From: an uncultured Christensenellaceae bacterium
GTDB taxonomy: Bacteria; Bacillota; Clostridia; Christensenellales; Pumilibacteraceae
Assembly: GCA_910587025.1 (NCBI GenBank)
Contig: CAJUKR010000009.1
Span: 1-46,021, forward strand
DNA length: 46,021 nt
Direction of reading: 5' to 3'
This document shows positions 32,779 to 39,669 of the stretch, piece by piece. The position numbers were made by a program, and so were the translations under genes. Under the pieces are notes generated by a model. The model had not been told where the DNA came from. It saw only the letters and a program-made list of their open reading frames with translations, and did not search any database. Every line of letters begins with the position of its first letter. Positions within the stretch are counted from its first letter, which is position 1.

Positions 32779-32806
32779 TTGACATTTTGTAAGATTGTGA
32801 TATAAT
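32779..32806 (+). promoter_or_regulatory. Sigma-A promoter of the GH3 gene
   Basis: TTGACA at 32779-32784, 16 bases, TATAAT at 32801-32806. Transcription would start near 32813, about 170 nt before the ATG. The leader contains small complementary stretches such as CGGAC with GTCCG just before the ribosome-binding site, but no riboswitch I recognise. The spacer 32696-32778 shows nothing else. Confidence 0.8.
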
Positions 32807-32984
32807 GGTTAAGGTATGATGATAAGAGTAGAAAATGATGTAACGGAATATTGACTTACGGATAGCCGCCGCTCGTTTTCGGGTTGCGGTTTTTCGCGTT
32901 TATCCCGTTCGGTCGTCATGCCCGTAAAGAAAAGAAAAATCTGAAATGCGGACGGATTGTCCGTCACGCAAAAAGGAAACGATG

Positions 32985-35639
32985 ATGAAATATAAAGAAC
33001 TGATCGACAAATTGACGCTGGAAGAGAAAGTAGCCCTTACTTCGGGCAAAGACTTCTGGCAGTCCGTCGGCATCGACCGCGACGACGTTAAAGTCCCGTC
33101 GATGTTCCTGTCCGACGGCCCTCACGGAATCCGTAAACAGGCGGCGGCGGCTGACCATCTCGGACTGAACGCGTCCATTCCCGCAACATGCTTCCCGACG
33201 GCGGCGACGATGGCGAACAGCTGGAACGACGAACTCGGCGAGGAAATGGGAAAGATGCTCGGCGAGGAAGCCGTGGACGAGAAAGTCAACGTTCTGCTCG
33301 GTCCGGGCACGAACCTCAAGCGCAATCCCCGTTGCGGAAGAAACTTCGAGTATTTCTCCGAAGATCCGCTTCTTGCCGGTAAAATGGCGGCGGCATACAT
33401 ACGCGGTATTCAGTCCAACGGCATTTCGGGTTGCGTAAAGCATTTTGCGCTCAACAACCAGGAAGAACGCCGTATGGTCGTCGACACCGTAGTGGACGAG
33501 CGTACCATGCGCGAACTGTATCTGACCGCATTCGAAATTGCGATCAAAGAAGGTAAGCCCTGGACGATCATGTCGTCTTATAATATGGTAAACGGCACTC
33601 ACACGAACGAGAATATCCACATTATGCGCGATATTCTTCGCGACGAGTGGGGATACGAAGGCGTAGTCGTTACCGACTGGGCGGGCTGCAACGACAGAGT
33701 ACAGGGCCTTATCGCGGGCAACGAACTCGAGATGCCGAGCTGCCTGTACTCCAATCAGGATCTTTACAAAGCGCTTACCGAGGGATATAAAATCCCCGAT
33801 AACCTCGACGCCACCCGTCCGGGCGGACAGTACGAGCGTATCGTGGAAGCGTTCAAAGACGGCAAGCTCGACGAGAAATATCTCGACGAAGCGCTCGATC
33901 GTCTGCTCGAGCTTATATTCCGTACGGATAAAGCATTCGAAAACCGTCCCGAGGATAAGCCGCTCCGCGTCGTAAACGTGGACGAACATCATGAAATGGC
34001 TAAGAAGTGCGCTCGCGAATGTATCGTACTTCTTCGTAACGAAAACAATACGCTTCCTCTTTCGGGTGGTACGAGCGTTGCGGTCATCGGCGACTTCGCA
34101 AAAGTGCCGCGTTATCAGGGCGCAGGCTCGTCGGTGGTCAATCCGACCAAGCTCGATTCGCCGCTCGTATGTCTCGGTTTCGGAATAGAGAAATTCGAAA
34201 AAAATCCGCTTCCCGACAGCCGCGATAAGATAACGTCTATCGGCGACAACATCTACGGACTGAAGATTGCGGGATACGAACCCGGCTTCGACCGTTACGG
34301 CAAGAAGAACAACGGTCTTATCAACAAGGCTTGCGCGCTTGCGGATAAAGCGGACGTTGCTCTCGTATATCTCGGACTCGACGAAGTTACCGAGGCGGAA
34401 GGTCTCGACCGCACGGACATCAAGATCCCTCAGCCGCAGATCGACCTCGTCGACGCGCTCGCAAAGAAGGGAAAGAAGATCGTTGTGGTACTTTCGTGCG
34501 GATCCGCAGTCGAACTTCCGTTCGCGGACAAAGTGGACGCTATCGTTCACGCATATCTTGGCGGTCAGGCGATCGCGGAAGCCGTGCTCGACGTCATCGT
34601 CGGCAAGGTCAACCCGTCGGGCAAGCTCGCCGAAAGCTATCCTTATGAATATAAAGATTGCTCGAGCGCATCGCATTTCCCCGGAAAAGAGCGCAGTGTC
34701 GAGTATCGCGAAGGCATGTATGTCGGCTACCGTTATTACGAAACCGCAGGCGTACCCGTGCGTTATCCGTTCGGCTTCGGACTGTCTTATACGACGTTCG
34801 AATATTCCGATCTCAAAGTGGATAAGTCGGGCGCGACGTTCTCGATCAAAAATACCGGCGACCGCGACGGCGCGGAAGTCGCACAGCTTTATGTCGGACT
34901 GGACGACGCAAAGATATTCCGTCCCGTAAAAGAACTTCGCGGCTTTAAGAAAGTATTTATCAAAGCGGGCGAGACGGCGGAAGTCACGATTCCGTTCGAT
35001 GAAAAGACGTTCCGTTATTTCAACGTCGATACCGACAAGTGGGAAATCGAAGGCGGAGATTATAAGATTATGGTAGGCGCGTCGGTTGCGGATATCCGTA
35101 TGACCGAAATGTTTACGGTAGCAGGCACCACCGAGGTCAACCCTTACGACGCGAAAGCTCTTGCTTCGTATTATTCCGGAAAAGCGTCCGATGTTTCCGT
35201 CGAGGAATTCAAAGCGCTTCTCGGCGCCGACAAGTATGATGCGGCAGTGGAAAACGGCGAAGCGCCGCAGAAGAATACGTATCCTCTGCCCGATCCCGGT
35301 TATAAGTTCTATAAGCGTAAGCGTATGATCATACATTATAACTGCACCGTCGCCGACTTGCGTTACTCCAAGCGTTGGTTCGGTCGGGTATTCTCGGGCG
35401 GCGTTCGTTTCCTCAAGTCGTTCATGTGGGCGGTCGGAAACCGTACGTTGTCGAATACGCTTGTCATGGGCGTGGTGCATCAGCCCATGCGCGGTATGGC
35501 AAAGTTCGCGGGAATGAACAGAGCGCAGATGGACGGACTGATCCTTATGTGCAACGGCAAGTTCTTCCGTGGACTCAAGCAACTTACGAGCGGTAAGACC
35601 AAAGCCGAGCGCAAAGCGGCGAAAGGCAAGAAAAAATAA
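32985..35639 (+). CDS. Glycoside hydrolase family 3 (beta-glucosidase type)
   Basis: An 884-residue cytosolic glycosidase. The N-terminal GH3 barrel contains LSDGPHGIR, NPRCGRNFEYFSEDP, GCVKHFALNNQE and the nucleophile Asp (about residue 231) in GVVVTDWAG. The C-terminal GH3 domain has VAVIGDF and the segment YLGGQAIAEAVLDVIVG. A fibronectin III-like domain follows (AEVAQLYVG, ELRGFKKV). The last 110 residues are a basic extension with KSFMWAVGN and PMRGMAKFAGMN, ending in Lys-rich residues; this tail is not part of the core family. No signal peptide. It likely releases glucose or a related sugar from beta-linked oligosaccharides. Two ATGs lie in tandem; 32985 has the better spacing from AAAAGGA. 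Confidence 0.93.
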   Translation: MKYKELIDKLTLEEKVALTSGKDFWQSVGIDRDDVKVPSMFLSDGPHGIRKQAAAADHLGLNASIPATCFPTAATMANSWNDELGEEMGKMLGEEAVDEKVNVLLGPGTNLKRNPRCGRNFEYFSEDPLLAGKMAAAYIRGIQSNGISGCVKHFALNNQEERRMVVDTVVDERTMRELYLTAFEIAIKEGKPWTIMSSYNMVNGTHTNENIHIMRDILRDEWGYEGVVVTDWAGCNDRVQGLIAGNELEMPSCLYSNQDLYKALTEGYKIPDNLDATRPGGQYERIVEAFKDGKLDEKYLDEALDRLLELIFRTDKAFENRPEDKPLRVVNVDEHHEMAKKCARECIVLLRNENNTLPLSGGTSVAVIGDFAKVPRYQGAGSSVVNPTKLDSPLVCLGFGIEKFEKNPLPDSRDKITSIGDNIYGLKIAGYEPGFDRYGKKNNGLINKACALADKADVALVYLGLDEVTEAEGLDRTDIKIPQPQIDLVDALAKKGKKIVVVLSCGSAVELPFADKVDAIVHAYLGGQAIAEAVLDVIVGKVNPSGKLAESYPYEYKDCSSASHFPGKERSVEYREGMYVGYRYYETAGVPVRYPFGFGLSYTTFEYSDLKVDKSGATFSIKNTGDRDGAEVAQLYVGLDDAKIFRPVKELRGFKKVFIKAGETAEVTIPFDEKTFRYFNVDTDKWEIEGGDYKIMVGASVADIRMTEMFTVAGTTEVNPYDAKALASYYSGKASDVSVEEFKALLGADKYDAAVENGEAPQKNTYPLPDPGYKFYKRKRMIIHYNCTVADLRYSKRWFGRVFSGGVRFLKSFMWAVGNRTLSNTLVMGVVHQPMRGMAKFAGMNRAQMDGLILMCNGKFFRGLKQLTSGKTKAERKAAKGKKK

Positions 35640-35747
35640 AAAAGTTTGCGTACGCCGTAATTTCGTTTTGTAGGAAAGATGAATGCGGAATTGCGGTAAA
35701 GCGCAATCGACATACGGAAATTAACCGATAAAAAGGAGAGAAGAAAA

Positions 35748-36947
35748 ATGGAAAAAGAAAAAGAAGCTCCCGCAGAGGAGCAGGTCGCAACCGTTTCGGA
35801 AGCGCCCGCCGCGGCAAAACTTTTGCCCGCAGACGAGATCGTGAGTGAAATCAAGCCTCTGTCGAGTAACGGTTTCCTTGCTTTCTTCCAGAAAATATGG
35901 CGTGCCTGGCTCGGCGTATGGTACAATTTCAAAGAAAAACACCCCAAAGCATCAAAACTAATTTATCAGATCGTGTTTTTCCTTGTGTTTAGCAACGGCG
36001 TTACGATTTGGCAACTTCTCGTAATGTTGTTTCTGCCTTACGCATTTATGGGAATTTGGGATGTCCCGTTTGTGTGGCCGGCGGCAGACCTCGGACTTGT
36101 CGACGCTCTTGGCAATTCGCTTAACTACGCGATCTTCAACGAACCCGTCAAGTTCCTAACGGCGGCGGGTGAAACTGTTCTGGCGTCGACGACGGCGCAG
36201 GTCGCCACAGCGACGGCGGTCGGACACGAATTGCAAATGAGCGGCTTGGGGAACTTCCTCGCGTTTGAAATTGCCGTATTTACCGCGCAGTGCATTAATC
36301 TTCCGTTGCAGAGAAACATCACGTTTAAGTCCAAAGGCAATATTGCAATTCAGGCTATGTGGTACTTTATCGGCTGGGTTGGAATTTCCGTCGGAGTCAA
36401 TGCGCTGTGGGGCATTATGAACCCGTTCATGATTTGGTGGAATTGGAATCCTGCAGTAATAGCGCTTCTCAAAACGGTTATAACCGGCGGCGTATCGATG
36501 TTGGTATTCTTCCCGATCTTCCTAATAATCTTCCCCGATGCAAATAAGGTTGCAAAGAAAGCGAGAGGCAAAGCGGATATGGCAAAAGCAACTTTCGAAA
36601 GCGAAGAGAAGATCGCAAAACTCGAGCTTAAAGCCATAAGGAAGGAAGAAGAGGCGGCGCTCTTCAACAGCAGAAGCGAGAGATATAAGACGCTTTCGGT
36701 CGCAAACAGCCGCGCCGTAGCATTTGAGGCTATCGTACGGAACACCGAAAAGGCGAAAGCCGAGGCCAAGACCGATGAGGAAAAAGCGAAAGCCGAGGCA
36801 ATGGAGGCGCGTATCCCCGAATATCAGGAAAGAGCTACCGTTGCAATCGAGGCAAAGCGCAAGGCAGTCGCCGCATACGATAAGGTCGTTGCGGACGTAA
36901 CGGCAGCCCGCGCCGCTCGCGGAGAAGATACGTCCAAAGTAGCATAA
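35748..36947 (+). CDS. GtrA-like membrane protein with long C-terminal coiled coil
   Basis: A 399-residue protein. After about 60 polar residues come four or so transmembrane helices (near 66-90, 168-185, 205-222 and 236-262). Segments such as FLVFSNGVTIWQLL and AQCINLPLQRNITFKS recall the GtrA family (N-F-x-x-x-R-x-x-T-F), thought to move polyprenyl-linked sugars across the membrane. From about residue 265 to the end the protein is Ala/Glu/Lys-rich with a heptad-like pattern, a probable cytosolic coiled coil of 130 residues, which is unusual for GtrA. A strong AAGGAG ribosome-binding site precedes the ATG. It lies 108 bases after the GH3 gene and may be co-transcribed. Confidence 0.7.
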   Translation: MEKEKEAPAEEQVATVSEAPAAAKLLPADEIVSEIKPLSSNGFLAFFQKIWRAWLGVWYNFKEKHPKASKLIYQIVFFLVFSNGVTIWQLLVMLFLPYAFMGIWDVPFVWPAADLGLVDALGNSLNYAIFNEPVKFLTAAGETVLASTTAQVATATAVGHELQMSGLGNFLAFEIAVFTAQCINLPLQRNITFKSKGNIAIQAMWYFIGWVGISVGVNALWGIMNPFMIWWNWNPAVIALLKTVITGGVSMLVFFPIFLIIFPDANKVAKKARGKADMAKATFESEEKIAKLELKAIRKEEEAALFNSRSERYKTLSVANSRAVAFEAIVRNTEKAKAEAKTDEEKAKAEAMEARIPEYQERATVAIEAKRKAVAAYDKVVADVTAARAARGEDTSKVA

Positions 36948-37013
36948 TCTCAAAAATCAAAACATAGAATGAGGGTGCGTGCTTTCGGGCGCGCGGGATA
37001 AGGATAAGGAAAA

Positions 37014-37061
37014 ATGACGGCAACATTGCCACATGGGAAAACGATAAGAACCCGAATTTAG
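37014..37061 (+). CDS. Possible 15-residue leader peptide upstream of glgC
   Basis: A short frame, MTATLPHGKTIRTRI, begins with an ATG preceded by AAGGATAAGGA, a strong ribosome-binding site, and stops in TAG five bases before a long hairpin (37067-37100). It lies in the 238-base spacer between the GtrA-like gene and glgC, for which I found no clear sigma-A promoter. The arrangement resembles a leader peptide that couples translation to RNA folding, but the peptide has no telling run of codons. It may be chance. Confidence 0.3.
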   Translation: MTATLPHGKTIRTRI

Positions 37062-37066
37062 ATCCG

Positions 37067-37100
37067 GAAAGCCGCGCGGAAATTTTTCCGTGTGGCTTTC
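37067..37100 (+). promoter_or_regulatory. Long hairpin in the glgC leader
   Basis: GAAAGCC at 37067-37073 pairs with GGCTTTC at 37094-37100, and the enclosed GCGCGGAA and TTCCGTGT continue the stem with G-U pairs, giving about 15 base pairs and a short loop. There is no T run after it, so it is not a standard terminator. It lies 86 bases before the glgC ATG. Confidence 0.55.
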
Positions 37101-37185
37101 GCGGGTTATTGCCGTCGGGTAATAATTCCGATTATAGGGATCGGCTACCGATCTTGAAAAATATATCATAAGGGGTATAGATACA

Positions 37186-38370
37186 ATGAAAAAGAAACAA
37201 TGCGTTGCAATGCTTCTTGCGGGCGGACAGGGATCCAGGCTCAAAGCTCTGACCACGACCGTAGCCAAGCCCGCGGTTTCGTTCGGCGGAAAATATCGTA
37301 TCATCGATTTCCCGTTATCGAATTGTTCGAATTCGGGCATAGACACCGTCGGCGTGCTGACGCAGTATCAGCCGCTCGTACTGAACGAGTACATAGGCAC
37401 GGGCGAATCGTGGGATCTCGACCGAAAAAACGGCGGCGCGCATGTGCTTGCGCCTTATCAGGCAAAGAAAGGCGCACGATGGTACGAGGGTACGGCTAAC
37501 GCGATCTATCAGAATATTCAGTTTCTCGATAAATACGACAGCGAACACGTCCTTATTCTTTCGGGCGATCACATTTACAAAATGGATTATTCGAAAATGC
37601 TCGCTCAGCATATCGAAACGGATGCCGACATCACGATCGCCGTTATAGACGTTCCCATGGACGAGGCTTCGCGCTTCGGTATCATGAGCTATGACAAAAA
37701 TTTCCGTATTTTCGATTTTGCCGAAAAACCGAAAGAGCCGAAGAGCAATCATGCGTCTATGGGCGTTTATCTTTTCAAAAAAGACGTGCTTGTTCGTATG
37801 TTGACGGAAGACGACGCCGATCCGGACAGCGAAAAGGACTTCGGCAAAAATATTATTCCGAAAATGCTTGCCGAGAGCATGCGCGTGTTTGCGTATCAGT
37901 TCGAAGGATACTGGAAAGACGTCGGTACGCTCAAAAGTCTTTGGGAAGCCAATATGGATCTGCTTGGGATCGATCCCGTATTCTCGCTGTACGACGGCGC
38001 ATGGAAGATCTATTCCGGCAACGACGCATATCCGCCCGCGCTTCTTCTTACGAAGAACGGCTGCGTGACGAACAGCATTGTGACCGAAGGCGATATAATA
38101 TCCGGCAAAGTAGTCAACTCCGTGATCGGAGAGGGCGTAACGATCGGCGAAGGCGCGGTCGTCGAAAATTCGGTCGTATTCAGCGGCTCTGTCATCGGCG
38201 CGGGATCGAAACTTTCTTACGCCATTGTGGACGAGAATGTTACGGTAGGGGAAAATTGCACCGTCGGCGCGGGCAAAGCAAGCCCCGACAAGATTACGCT
38301 TATAGGCAGAAGCTCCGTCGTTCCGGACGGAACCATGCTCGATTGCGGCAGTATAACGGAGGCGGAATGA
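37186..38370 (+). CDS. glgC: Glucose-1-phosphate adenylyltransferase
   Basis: A 394-residue enzyme making ADP-glucose from ATP and glucose-1-phosphate, the committed step of bacterial glycogen synthesis. The N-terminal nucleotidyltransferase domain has LLAGGQGSRLKALT, the allosteric/ATP region KPAVSFGGKYRIIDFPLSNC, and LSGDHIYKMDY near residue 125. EKPKEPKSN binds glucose-1-phosphate. A left-handed beta-helix domain follows from about residue 285. AAGGGG precedes the ATG. The regulatory subunit GlgD is encoded directly after it. Genes for glycogen synthase and branching enzyme are not in the window. Confidence 0.97.
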   Translation: MKKKQCVAMLLAGGQGSRLKALTTTVAKPAVSFGGKYRIIDFPLSNCSNSGIDTVGVLTQYQPLVLNEYIGTGESWDLDRKNGGAHVLAPYQAKKGARWYEGTANAIYQNIQFLDKYDSEHVLILSGDHIYKMDYSKMLAQHIETDADITIAVIDVPMDEASRFGIMSYDKNFRIFDFAEKPKEPKSNHASMGVYLFKKDVLVRMLTEDDADPDSEKDFGKNIIPKMLAESMRVFAYQFEGYWKDVGTLKSLWEANMDLLGIDPVFSLYDGAWKIYSGNDAYPPALLLTKNGCVTNSIVTEGDIISGKVVNSVIGEGVTIGEGAVVENSVVFSGSVIGAGSKLSYAIVDENVTVGENCTVGAGKASPDKITLIGRSSVVPDGTMLDCGSITEAE

Positions 38371-38371
38371 T

Positions 38372-39484
38372 ATGAAAGCGCTCGGTATAATTTTTTCCAA
38401 TATTCACGAAAGGGACATACCCGAACTTACCAAAGTGCGTACGCTTGCGTCCGTACCGTTCGGCGGAAGGTACCGTTTGATCGACTTTGTTCTTTCGAAC
38501 ATGGTCAACAGCGGTATTACCAATATAGGTATAATAGCGAAATATAATTATCAGTCGCTCATGGATCATGTACAGAGCGGTAAGAGTTGGGGACTTGCAC
38601 GTAAAAACGGCGGTCTTACGATCCTTCCGCCTTTCAACGATGCGACGGGCGGCGGTGTGTTCAACAATCGCTTCGAGGCGATCAAGAGCGTAAGCAGTTT
38701 CATACGTCACAACGAAGCCGATTATGTCGTAATGGCCGATTGCGATATCGTATGCAATATCGACCTTGCGCCCGTACTCAAGGCGCACGAGAAGAATAAC
38801 GCCGACATAACGCTTGTTTACCGCAAAAAGAAAGTGGATGCTTCTGATACATATCGCCTTGTGCTCGATACCGACGAGAACGGTAAGGTGACCAAAGCGA
38901 AGATGAACGACGGCACTGCGGGCGAGAAAAAGGTCTACACCGATTTCATGATAATATCTCAGCGCAAACTGATGTATATAATCGAAAACTCGGATAAGTG
39001 GGGGATCAAGTCGTTCTCTCGCGATATTCTTTCCAATATCAAAGAATATAATATTTACGGATACGAGCAGGACGGTTATTACGCGGCTATCAACAGCCTG
39101 ACCGATTATTACAAGCATTCGATGGATCTTCTCGATCCCGACGTAGTTCGCGAACTTTTCTATAAGGGCGGCGCAGAGATATATACCAAGGTGCGCGATT
39201 CCGCTCCCGCAAAGTTTACGGATACCGCGCTTGTCCGCGATTCCATGATTGCCGACGGGTGTCTGATCGAAGGCGAGGTCGAGAATTCGATCATATTCCG
39301 CGGCTGTCATATCGCAAAGGGCGCAAAAGTAACGAATTCGATCGTCATGCAGGACGCGCGGATCGATTCCGGTTCGACGCTCAATTGCGTCATTATGGAT
39401 AAGGCGGCGCATGTCCTCGACGGACGATTGCTTTCCGGTCATCCTACGCATCCGTATTATATCGAAAAGGAAAGCGTGATCTGA
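38372..39484 (+). CDS. glgD: Glucose-1-phosphate adenylyltransferase subunit GlgD
   Basis: A 370-residue paralogue of GlgC found in Firmicutes, where it forms a mixed enzyme with GlgC. It opens LGIIFSNIHERDIPELT in place of the GlgC loop with its G-G-x-G-x-R, so the ATP-binding loop is absent and the subunit is probably not catalytic by itself. Later segments VPFGGRYRLIDFVLSNM and SGITNIGII match GlgD, with a C-terminal beta-helix domain (CLIEGEVENSIIFRGCHI). Its ATG lies one base after the glgC stop, so the two are coupled. A 39-base perfect palindrome follows. Confidence 0.96.
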   Translation: MKALGIIFSNIHERDIPELTKVRTLASVPFGGRYRLIDFVLSNMVNSGITNIGIIAKYNYQSLMDHVQSGKSWGLARKNGGLTILPPFNDATGGGVFNNRFEAIKSVSSFIRHNEADYVVMADCDIVCNIDLAPVLKAHEKNNADITLVYRKKKVDASDTYRLVLDTDENGKVTKAKMNDGTAGEKKVYTDFMIISQRKLMYIIENSDKWGIKSFSRDILSNIKEYNIYGYEQDGYYAAINSLTDYYKHSMDLLDPDVVRELFYKGGAEIYTKVRDSAPAKFTDTALVRDSMIADGCLIEGEVENSIIFRGCHIAKGAKVTNSIVMQDARIDSGSTLNCVIMDKAAHVLDGRLLSGHPTHPYYIEKESVI

Positions 39485-39508
39485 TTTTATCAAGTTAAAT
39501 CCGATATC

Positions 39509-39547
39509 AGAAGAGCGGTGCTTGCAAATTGCAAGCACCGCTCTTCT
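39509..39547 (+). terminator. 39-base perfect inverted repeat, probable terminator of glgCD
   Basis: Nineteen bases at 39509-39527 (starting AGAAGAGCGG) are followed by one base and then their exact inverted copy at 39529-39547. The hairpin would be very stable. Only a mixed CTTC/T tract follows, so release may be weak; it may also act as an mRNA 3' end stabiliser. It lies 24 bases after the glgD stop. Confidence 0.75.
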
Positions 39548-39596
39548 CTTCATAAAACATATCATGTAAACATTTGTTGATATTTTTATATAAATT

Positions 39597-39626
39597 TTGA
39601 AAATTTAATGCAATATGATTTATAAT
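39597..39626 (+). promoter_or_regulatory. Probable sigma-A promoter of the ABC transporter gene
   Basis: TTGAAA at 39597-39602, 18 bases, TATAAT at 39621-39626, followed by a leader with GGGGAG before ATG 39670. A second TATAAT-like box lies at 39631-39636. Confidence 0.6.
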
Positions 39627-39669
39627 ATGTTATAATAATTAAAGAAAATTATATCGGGGAGAAAATGAT

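Noticed and set aside
32964..35582. 872-codon open frame antisense to the GH3 gene
   Set aside because: It mirrors the GH3 codons, a usual effect of strong codon bias leaving the opposite strand free of stops. No family resemblance and no start signals.
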